NCBI GenBank assembly: GCA_030426665.1
Contig: JAUHYD010000002.1
Coordinates: 186,001 to 250,000 of the forward strand
Direction: 5' to 3'
Length of the DNA: 64,000 bases
Source: Bacteroidia bacterium
Lineage (GTDB): Bacteria; Bacteroidota; Bacteroidia; Chitinophagales; Chitinophagaceae
The stretch's first letter is position 1, and every line of letters begins with the position of its first letter. The translations under genes and the position numbers were made by a program. The notes under the pieces are model-generated. The model had not been told where the DNA came from and did no database searches. It saw only the letters and a program-made list of their open reading frames with translations. Shown in pieces: positions 33,868 to 43,000 of the stretch.

Positions 33868-35139
33868 ATGAAATTATATACCCTGTTGATAGCACTGCTG
33901 CTGTGTGGTGGTGCTATGTTTGCCCAAGTGCCGGACTCTTCCATCGGAAGTTTGATGAACAATCGTATGTATGATTGCTATGAAGTGGAGTACAATTCTG
34001 TACTGCAGGCACAGCGTCTATATGAGCGTCACCAGTGGGATACCCTTGACGCACTCGTAGGGTTTTGGAAAACACACTGCGGAGTGAGTACAAGATTGTT
34101 TTCGCTGGATATACTGAATAGTATCCGGAACAGAACTTTTAAGGAGCATATCAGTCAGAATGAGTTTTTGGCGCGTAGAGTTAAGGCAAGCTATAGTGAC
34201 AATGACCTTTACGAAAGTGGCATTTTGTACTACCTGAAGTACTATAAGAGTGCGACTCGTGGTGAATTTTCCGACGCTCAGTATGACCGCTGGTTGGATG
34301 GTAATTATGCATTACCTAAAGATTACACGGACTATGCAAAATTGTACAAGTCGTATTATGCGTTCCTGCAGCATATGGCCGGGGCTATTTTGAAGTCAGG
34401 AAAGCATACTCCCTTAGAGGAGTATTTGCTTAGGTTTTATGCAGACCCTGACAGCACCAGGTATGAAGAGCTGGACTCCGCTATCTACTCCGGGACCGTC
34501 CTTCAGTCAGCGTATTTAGGTGCAAAAAAATACCATAATGATATTCATGGTTTCGGACATAGTCTGCATCTCGGCTATTGGACTCCCAATGGCGCGTTAT
34601 CTGTTTTGGGTAGTCACCCTTACCTTGCTTATCAGATTGGCGGACGCTCTGAGAACATAATGATGGACTACATAATAGGTGTTCGATTTGGCGGGTCGCC
34701 TAACACTTACAATGTAGTGAAAGATGACTCCCTGTATTTATCTTCTCATTATCTAAGCTGGTATACGGGGTTAGACTTTGGAGCAAAGCTTTATCGAACA
34801 CGCAGAAGCGAGCTTGATGCATTGTGGGGTGTAGGGTACGAAGAAATACAGGTGTTGAGTATTGCCGCCGACGATTCAAAAAATTCTGAAAATAAGGATG
34901 GGATTTACCATTCCGTAAAATCGTTTTATGCGAATGCCGGACTAGGGTACAGGTTCTATATTACAGACAGGGTACACGAAGGCAAGCACCGACGCTCGTA
35001 TGTTTCGCTGCAAGCAAAATATAATTACACAGACTATCGAAATAATGGCGGTACCGACTTGTCAGGTGGCGCATTCACCATCGGGGTGGCATATGGTGGT
35101 TATTCTCATAGTTATACTAACTATCCACATTTGGAGTAG
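33868..35139 (+). CDS. Secreted protein of unknown function with barrel-like C-terminus
   Basis: A 423-aa protein with a signal peptide (MKLYTLLIALLLCGGAMFAQ, cleavage after FAQ). Residues ~25-200 look alpha-helical, with aromatic and charged residues (NEFLARRVKASYSDNDLYES, YKSYYAFLQHM). From about residue 225 the sequence changes to amphipathic strands ending in aromatic residues (GFGHSLHLGYWTP, IIGVRFGG, HYLSWYTGLDFGAKLYR, YANAGLGYRFYI, YVSLQAKYNYTDY, AFTIGVAYGGYSHSYT), suggesting a small outer-membrane barrel of 8-10 strands. I do not recognise the family. It lies 38 bases after the ALDH gene and is followed by a strong terminator, so it may be the end of a two-gene transcript, although the products seem unrelated. 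Confidence 0.75.
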   Translation: MKLYTLLIALLLCGGAMFAQVPDSSIGSLMNNRMYDCYEVEYNSVLQAQRLYERHQWDTLDALVGFWKTHCGVSTRLFSLDILNSIRNRTFKEHISQNEFLARRVKASYSDNDLYESGILYYLKYYKSATRGEFSDAQYDRWLDGNYALPKDYTDYAKLYKSYYAFLQHMAGAILKSGKHTPLEEYLLRFYADPDSTRYEELDSAIYSGTVLQSAYLGAKKYHNDIHGFGHSLHLGYWTPNGALSVLGSHPYLAYQIGGRSENIMMDYIIGVRFGGSPNTYNVVKDDSLYLSSHYLSWYTGLDFGAKLYRTRRSELDALWGVGYEEIQVLSIAADDSKNSENKDGIYHSVKSFYANAGLGYRFYITDRVHEGKHRRSYVSLQAKYNYTDYRNNGGTDLSGGAFTIGVAYGGYSHSYTNYPHLE

Positions 35140-35170
35140 TCATCAGATTAGTCATTTTGTTTTTAATTCG

Positions 35171-35206
35171 GCAGGCTGTACATTATCTTTGTACAGCCTG
35201 CTGTTT
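35171..35206 (+). terminator. Strong intrinsic terminator
   Basis: An 11-bp perfect stem (GCAGGCTGTAC at 35171-35181 with GTACAGCCTGC at 35191-35201), 9-base loop, followed by TGTTTT. It lies 31 bases after the stop at 35139. Confidence 0.85.
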
Positions 35207-35262
35207 TGTAGAGAGGAAGCACCCTTAACAAAAAATTGTACATTACAATATTTTAATGGTAT

Positions 35263-35270
35263 TATATTTG
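35263..35270 (+). promoter_or_regulatory. -7 promoter box of the OmpR-type regulator gene
   Basis: TATATTTG matches TAnnTTTG, 16 bases before the ATG at 35287. The nearest TTG is 24 bases upstream of the box, longer than usual, so control by an activator is possible. Confidence 0.5.
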
Positions 35271-35286
35271 ATAAACAATTTGCATT

Positions 35287-35988
35287 ATGGAAAAAGAAAA
35301 AAATAAAGTTTTATTGGTAGAGGATGATACCAATTTCGGACAGGTATTAAAAAGTTATTTGGAAATTAACGACTTTGTAGTGGAGCTTGCCCGTGACGGT
35401 ATTCTTGGGCTTGCGGCATTCAGGCGTGAGCGATTTGATGTCTGTCTGCTGGATGTGATGATGCCTAATATGGATGGTTTTGCTCTGGCAGAGGAAATCA
35501 GAAATGTAGATCCGGATGTGCCTTTATTTTTCCTTTCTGCCAAGAGCATGAAAGACGATATACTAAATGGATATAAGTTAGGTGCGGATGATTATATCAC
35601 TAAGCCGTTTGACAGCGAGGTGTTGCTGCATAAAATCAAGGCTATTCTGAAGCGTAATCAGGAAATGCATGAAAAAAACCATGCACAAGTAGAATTTAAT
35701 ATCGGAAGTTACCACTTCAACAGTAAACTGCGAACGCTAAAGCATGGCGAAGAGTCAAGTACTTTGTCTCCAAAAGAGAATGAGTTGCTGCTGATGCTTT
35801 GTGAGTATAAGAATGATCTGTTGCCAAGGGAAACTGCCCTGAAGAGAATTTGGGGAAGTGATACCTATTTCAATGGTCGTAGTATGGATGTGTATATTGC
35901 CAAGTTGCGCAAGTATCTGAGAGGAGATGCCTCTGTGGAAATTGTAAATATTCACGGTAACGGATTCCGACTGGTGGTTCCTGAATAG
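35287..35988 (+). CDS. OmpR/PhoB-family response regulator (RprY-like)
   Basis: A 233-aa regulator. The receiver domain has the acidic pair near residues 12-14 (LLVEDDTNFG), phosphoacceptor Asp56 in CLLDVMMPNMDG, the switch Ser/Thr in FFLSAKSMKDD and Lys106 in DYITKPFDSE. The C-terminal winged helix (about 130-233) shows TLSPKENELLLMLCEYKNDL, RSMDVYIAKLRKYL and IVNIHGNGFRLVVPE, the DNA-binding pattern of the OmpR group. The protein resembles RprY of Bacteroidota. No histidine kinase gene is adjacent, so it is an orphan in this window. A single-gene transcript is likely: there is a terminator 80 bases before the start and another 30 bases after the stop. Confidence 0.93.
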   Translation: MEKEKNKVLLVEDDTNFGQVLKSYLEINDFVVELARDGILGLAAFRRERFDVCLLDVMMPNMDGFALAEEIRNVDPDVPLFFLSAKSMKDDILNGYKLGADDYITKPFDSEVLLHKIKAILKRNQEMHEKNHAQVEFNIGSYHFNSKLRTLKHGEESSTLSPKENELLLMLCEYKNDLLPRETALKRIWGSDTYFNGRSMDVYIAKLRKYLRGDASVEIVNIHGNGFRLVVPE

Positions 35989-36020
35989 AAAGTGAGTATA
36001 TAGAAAGGTCTCAAATATTA

Positions 36021-36046
36021 AGGGGTACAACAATTGTTGTACCCCT
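36021..36046. terminator. Perfect 26-base palindrome, bidirectional terminator
   Basis: The palindrome runs AGGGGTACAACAA then its exact mirror to 36046, so both strands form the same hairpin with practically no loop. TCTTT follows on the plus strand and A/T-rich sequence on the other. It lies between the convergent regulator gene (ends 35988) and superoxide dismutase gene (ends 36071). Confidence 0.8.
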
Positions 36047-36070
36047 CTTTAATTGATATAATTTAGTAAT

Positions 36071-36676
36071 TTAACCTTTTGCAGCGTCGAAACGAGCACC
36101 AACTGCATCCCAGTTAATTACGTTCCAAATAGCTTTAAGGTAGTCTGGGCGTTTATTCTGATATTTAAGGTAATAAGCGTGTTCCCAAACGTCAATGCCA
36201 AGTATCGGCGTGCCTTTAACCTCTGCAATATCCATAAGCGGATTGTCCTGATTAGGTGTGGAGCTTACGGTAAGTTTACCATCGCTTACAGAAAGCCATG
36301 CCCAACCACTACCGAACCTTGTAGCGCCGGCAGTACTCATTTTCTCCTGAAGTGCCTCTAATGAGCCAAATGTTTCATTAATTGCTGCAGCAAGATTTCC
36401 GGAAGGGGCAGTGCCCGGCGCGCCGAGTACCGACCAGAACAATGAGTGATTGTAGTGACCGCCACCATTATTACGAACTGCACCGGAATAGGAAGATATG
36501 TTAGCCATTAAGTTTTCAAGGCTTTCGTTTTCTCCGGGATTTCCGGCAAGGGCGTTGTTTAGGTTGTTAACATATGCCTGATGATGCTTGCTATGGTGAA
36601 TTTCCATAGTTGTTGCGTCAATGTGTGGTTCCAATGCATCGTACCCATAACTTAATTGAGGGAGTGTGTGTGCCAT
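36071..36676 (-). CDS. sodA: Superoxide dismutase (Mn/Fe family, Mn-type signature)
   Basis: A 201-aa cytoplasmic enzyme (no signal peptide) that converts superoxide to hydrogen peroxide and oxygen. The metal ligands are all present: His27 (MEIHHSKHH), His77 ([11 protein letters not shown]), Asp162 and His166 ([20 protein letters not shown]). The GGGHYNH phrase and a Gln in [10 protein letters not shown] (Gln143) match the Mn-type position of the active-site Gln, so the enzyme is probably Mn-dependent or cambialistic; this is a sequence inference. Length is typical. The minus strand has TAACTTTG (36710-36703), a -7 box, 27 bases before the ATG. The gene is not next to katalase or ahp genes, but OxyR lies further along (47918). 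I use the symbol sodA for the Mn-type signature; sodB is also used for relatives. Confidence 0.95.
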   Translation of the reverse strand: MAHTLPQLSYGYDALEPHIDATTMEIHHSKHHQAYVNNLNNALAGNPGENESLENLMANISSYSGAVRNNGGGHYNHSLFWSVLGAPGTAPSGNLAAAINETFGSLEALQEKMSTAGATRFGSGWAWLSVSDGKLTVSSTPNQDNPLMDIAEVKGTPILGIDVWEHAYYLKYQNKRPDYLKAIWNVINWDAVGARFDAAKG

Positions 36677-37032
36677 AATTATTTCAGTTTTATTTTATAT
36701 TCCAAAGTTAAGGAAAATGGGATGGAATCCCTTGTTTGCGGCATAAGATATATGCATATAGCTATAAATGGAATTGAAGGGAACATGCGCATTGAAGGAG
36801 TCAATTAGAATAAGGCAGAATAGTATAATCAGGCATGTAGCGGACATGTTAAGAACAGTGTCGAATAAAATTTAAAATGATTGTTTAATGTAAGAAAAAA
36901 AATTTTAACTTTAGGGTTCTGTTAAAACTGACTGATGCGAATACGCATGAGCTAGGCATTTGTGCAACTTATTGTTTTTTAGTTAGTTAGGATTTTCAGA
37001 TTGCTAAAACCGACCTTAATAAATTAGTTTTT
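36677..37032. other. Divergent promoter region between sodA and the giant BIG2 protein gene
   Basis: A 356-base gap. It contains the minus-strand -7 box TAACTTTG (36703-36710) for superoxide dismutase, a 12-base palindrome TATATGCATATA (36749-36760) that could be an operator, and, in the plus direction, TAACTTTA near 36906 (one base off TAnnTTTG) preceded by a TTG, suggesting a start about 110 bases before the ATG at 37033. The leader has a short ATGCG/CGCAT hairpin (36935-36948). No gene is seen. Confidence 0.5.
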
Positions 37033-40000
37033 ATGAAAAAAACGATTTCTACTTATTTGCGCAGTTTAATTGTTGCGGCGTTTTGTCTTTTTATAACCCT
37101 TCCAGTTTTAGCCAACCATATTGTTGGTATAGATATGAACTACACCTGGATAAGTGGTAATACTTATCAGGTTACTATTGTTGCGTATGGTGATTGTGGT
37201 GTTACGTCACCATCCCTGATAGGCAATGCTCCGGAGATTTGTGTGTATAACGGAAATACATCGGTCGGTAGTTTTAATCTGACGGCAATAGCCCCGACGA
37301 CAGGAACAGAGGTTACGCCTGTTTGTCCGGCGGCAATTGGTACGACTACCTGCTCTGATTTAAGTAGTACTATTGAGGGGGTAAAGCGGTACGTATATTC
37401 AGGGACGTACACCTTGCCGGGGACATCCCAATACTGGCGCTTTATATTTAACGGCAGGATGAGGACGGGTGCCGGTGGCTCGTCTGCCGGTAGGGCAACC
37501 ACAATAACCAATATTAATGGTTCCGGTTCCAGTATTATTCAGTTGATAGATACAGTTGATAACCGTTATGTAAACAATTCCAGTCCGATACTTACGGTAC
37601 ATCCGACACCCTATTTCTGCCAGGGCAATCCAAACTCGTACAATCCGGGTGCAATAGACCCTGACGGGGATAGTCTGGTGTTTACTCTTGTACGTGGGAG
37701 AGTCGCATCAAATAGCTGTTTCAGTATTCCTACCGGAAGTGGTCTGGTGGACTATGTAACTACTTTCCCTGCGTGGACTGGTCAGCCAATAACAGAAACT
37801 ACGCCACTTAGAGTGGTAGCAGGTGAGTATTCATTTGATCAAAACAACGGTCAGATAACTTTTACTCCGAATTTTCCACAGCGAGCATTAGTGGTTTACA
37901 ACATTCAAGAGTACAGGGGGGATACGCTGGTAGGTAATAGTCAACGTGAAATGACATTTCTTGTAAAAACGTGTACTGTGCCACCTCCATCTGCCGGTTT
38001 ATCAGATCCTGTAAACGGAATCATTCGGGATACAACTAATTTTCAGGCGTGTTATGAGACAGGACCGTTTAGTTTTCACATAAAGCCAAGGAGTACCGGT
38101 GCCGGTGTAAATATCAAAGTTAGTGCGGATAATATACCGGTAGGAGCAACGTTTACGGTGGTTAGCGACAGTACGCCGACTCCCGATGCTACCTTTACCT
38201 GGACGTCAACCGGGGTTACACCGGGATTGTACACAATCTATGTGACATTTAATGATGACCAGTGCCCTATATACGGGACTAATACCATCGCATATACAAT
38301 CACAATTAATTCATTGGTTGATATTACCGGAACACCTGTTGTGTGTGAAGGACAAACAACCACACTGTCTAATGCAACTGCCGGTGGTTCATGGATAAGT
38401 TCTGACCCGTCAATAGCGACTGTTGGTTCTGCTACGGGCGTCGTCACGGGTATGTCTGCGGGTACTGCTACAATTACTTATGAACGAGGGGTCTGTTCGA
38501 AGACAATGGATGTTACCGTCAACCCGTTGCCTTCACCTATTACGGGTACAGCAGCAGTCTGTACTGGAAATACGACTTCATTGGTGTCAGCTTCACCGGG
38601 GGGCGTATGGAGTAGCAGTAGTCCCGGCGTGGCGACGATTGATACAGCGTCTGGAATTGTAACGGGAGTTTCGCCTGGTACAGCGACTATTTCATATACA
38701 TTTGTCGGAACAGGATGTGTAACCACAACTGTAGTCACAGTAAATGACTTGCCGAGTGCGATAACAGGCTCACTGGAGGTTTGTGCCGGTCAGGTAACAA
38801 CATTAAGTTCATTGCCAATAGGTGGCACCTGGATTAGCAGTAATCCCGCAAATGCAACAATAGGTATTACAACTGGTCTTGTTACCGGATTGATGCCGGG
38901 GACGACCACTATAACTTATACAGTCGGTACCGGTTGTGAAATTACAGCAGTAGTAACCGTAAACCCGTTACCAAACCTGATTAGCCCGATACCTGCTACT
39001 ACGTTGTGTGTTGGGAATACGCAGTTGTTGTCCAATTCGTCTCCGGGCGGCTCATGGACCAGTGGCGACCCCTCTATTGCATCTATAGATGCCGGAGGAT
39101 TGGTTACAGCCAATGCTACCGGTGTTGCAGCAATAACTTATACTTTGCCTACCGGTTGCTTCCGTACAAAGAATGTAACGGTAAATACTTCTCCTACTCC
39201 TATTACGCCAACTTCTGCCGGTGTATGTAGCGGTAGCACGATAACACTTAGCAATACGGTACCCGGCGGTACATGGAGCACGAGTGCTCCGGCTATCGCA
39301 ACGGTAGATATAGCTACCGGTGTAGTATCAGGTATATCCTTCGGTACAGCGACAATATCCTACATTATCGGTACGTGTATTGCCACCAGAGATGTGACAG
39401 TAAGTGCCACGCCTGCTCCGATAACAGGCGGTGTAACCAGTCTTTGTTCCGGAGAGTCTACAACATGGACCAATTCAGTTCCGGGAGGTACATGGACCAG
39501 TAGTGATATTACTATTGCGACCGTTGGAAGCCTTACCGGGGTAGTTACCGGTGATGCTGACGGAACTGCAACTATAACTTACGGTACCGGCTCCGGCCCA
39601 ACCGGTTGTTTTGTGACAAGAGACGTTACTGTGAACCTTTCTCCAACGGCAATTACAACCGGGGCAGGAAGTGTTTGCGTAGGAAGTACTATTACCTATG
39701 GTAATTCGGTGCCAGGTGGCGCATGGACCAGCGGCAACATTGCAGTTGCGACTGTGGATACGACGACGGGTGTTATTACAGGTGTGTCGGCTGGTACTGC
39801 CGATATCACTTATTCCATTGGAGGATGTTATTCAACCGCTGTTGTTACAGTGAGTGCAGTACCTGCTCCCATTGATCCGACACCACCAGTATCTCTTTGT
39901 GTTGGTGATGTAATAACTCTGTCCAATACTACACCGGGTGGTACCTGGAGTAGTTCTGATGTGGCTGTCGCTACGATAGACGGAACAGGGTTGGTGACCT

Positions 40001-43000
40001 CGGTGGCTGCCGGGACGACGACTATTTCGTACGATGTAGCGGGTTGTGCCGTTACCAAAGATATAACAGTGAATGCGACCCCTGCTGCGATTGCACCAGC
40101 ATCGCCAACTGTGTGTGAGGGCGATAATACAACACTTACAAATTCAGTTTCCGGTGGCGTATGGAGTAGTAGTAACACATCTGTTGCTACTGTGGGTACT
40201 GCGGATGGTGTCGTTTCAGGCGTGGTTGCAGGAACTGCTACTATCTCATATACTATTGGAAGTTGTGCTGTTTCGACGATAATTACAGTCAACCCTGCTC
40301 CTGCTGCTATTACGCCGGCAGGTCCGATTAGCTTGTGCGAAGGAGAAACTGTTACATTAAGTGATGTAACAGCCGGCGGTGTTTGGAGCAGTAGTGCTGC
40401 CGGTACTGCATCGGTAGATGCAGCAGGGTTGGTGTCTGCTGTCTCAGCGGGTGTAGCAACTATATCTTATACAGTTGCGGGATGTTCTGCTACCAAGGAT
40501 ATAACCGTGGGTGCGACGCCAGCAGCTATTCTCCCTGCCAGTCCTACGGTGTGTGCGGGCGATGTGCTGACATTGACCAATTCAGTTGCCGGCGGAAGCT
40601 GGATCAGTGGGAATACCTCGATTGCAACAATAGGGTTGACTAGTGGCATTGCTAACGGTGTATCTGCCGGAACCACGAACATTACCTATTCGATAGGTGG
40701 TTGCGCAACCAGTACTACAATAACCGTTAATCCTTCTCCTGCAGGTATCACACCGGCGACTCCCGTATTCGTTTGTGTCGGCGAGACAACAACATTGAGT
40801 AATGCCACTGCAGGAGGTGTATGGAGTAGTACATCGCCGGGTACGGCCTCCATTGACGGGGCAGGTTTGGTAACCGGACTTGCTTCAGGGACAACAACGA
40901 TCTCTTATTTGGTAGCGGGATGCGCTGCTACAAAAGTGGTTACTGTCGGACCTTCTCCGGCTGTTATTTCTCCTGCAGCACCTGTTGTTTGTGTGGGTGA
41001 TAACATAACACTTACAAATTCTGTATCCGGTGGCATCTGGACAAGTAGTAATGTTGCTGTTGCTTCAATTGGCGCAACGGATGGCGTTGCTACCGGTGTT
41101 ACTGCAGGTACTGCGACTATTACATATGGTGCCGGTGGTTGTAACTCTACAGTTACAATTACGGTAAATACGACTCCGCCTACCGGCACGATATCCGGTC
41201 CTGCCATCACTTGTGTGTCGGTTTCGAATACTTATACAAGTACAATTACAGGAGGCGTGTGGAGTACCGTAACAGGTAATGCGTCTATTACCTCCGGCGG
41301 TGTTGCGACAGGTGTTTCTGTAGGTGTTGATACAATACAGTATACTGTTACTAATTCGTGCGGTTCTTCGGTTGCTTCGTATGCAATTACGGTCAATCCA
41401 TTCGGAAGTGCAGGTTCAATTTCCGGTCCGTCGTCGGTATGTGTGTCGGGGCTTATTACCCTGACTAATACAGTTGCCGGTGGTGTATGGAGCAGTAGTA
41501 ACAGCAACGCAACGGTTGGTAGCACAAGTGGAATAGTTACGGGGATATTACCCGGTTTGGATACAATCAGCTACACCATTACCGGTGCTTGCGGCTCAGC
41601 GTCCACGCAGTGGGTGATTACTGTTAATTCTCTGCCAACCGCCGGTACCATCAGCGGACCGACAACATTGTGTGAAGGTTCAGGTGTTGCGCTTACAAGT
41701 TCTATTCCCGGCGGTACCTGGAGTGCGTCTAATTCGAATGTGACGGTAGGTAGTACCAGCGGAGTAGTAATTGGTGTGAGTGCCGGTACGAGTGAAATAA
41801 CCTATACGTTGAGCAACTCTTGTGGTACAAATTCATCGTCGGTGGTGGTTACGGTAAATCCATTGCCGGGTGCGGGGACATTGACCGGTCCTGACAGCGT
41901 TTGTACCGGTTCGACGATTACGCTTTCGTCCGGTTCACCGGGAGGTGTATGGTCTGCCGGTAACGGCAATGCAACGGTATCTCCATCAGGAGTTGTTACA
42001 GGTGTTTCGACCGGAACCGTTCCTATATCATATACTGTAACGAATTCGTGCGGTACAACTTCAGTCTTTAAAATTATCACTGTTGTCGGACCTGCTTCTG
42101 CCGGAAGCATCTCCGGTCCTTCTACGGTGTGTGTGGGTTCCGGTATTACTCTCGTGAGTTCAGCTCCGGGCGGGGTGTGGTCAACAACTAACGGCAACGC
42201 AATGATATCTGCTCCCGGTATAGTGGTGGGTGTTACCGTTGGTATAGATACGGTAGTGTACAATGTATCTAACCTTTGCAGTACTGCCAGAACGCGGAAA
42301 ATAGTGACGGTGAATCCTGTTCCGACAGTTGGACCAATTTCGGGTCCTACCTCGCTTTGTTTGGGTTCAACAATAACACTTACCAACGGTACCTCAGGCG
42401 GTAATTGGACAAGCAGCGATATGGCGGTTGCTACAGTTGGTCTGACAACCGGTCTTGTGAATGGCGTTTCTATAGGAACGGTAGATATTACCTACACAGT
42501 TACGAACTCTTTTGGCTGTCCGACAAGTGTTGTGGCAGTTGACACTGTGATGGACGTGCCTGTGATTCCTGCTATCACCGGTAATACAAGTGTGTGTATC
42601 GGTGGGACAACCGCATTGGGAAATGCTACAACCGGTGGCACATGGAGCAGTAGCGACGCCGCTACAATCTCAGTAGATGCATCGGGTGTTGTAACCGGAG
42701 TGACCATGGGAACTGCTACAATCTCCTACACAGTTACAAACATGTGTGGGACGACAACTGTTACCAGAGTTCAAACGGTTGCTCCGTTGCCGATTGTGGC
42801 ACCGATAACGGGCGTGTTACATCAGTGCATAGGTGGCATGACTACCTTGTCAAGCGCGACTACCGGTGGTACATGGATTAGTTCAGATATTTCTATTGCT
42901 ACTGCCGATACTACTTCAGGTGATGTTACGGGTGTATCAGCAGGTACGGCTACAATTACCTACAACTATACTGATGGGCTTGGCTGTTCTTCTTTTGTAA

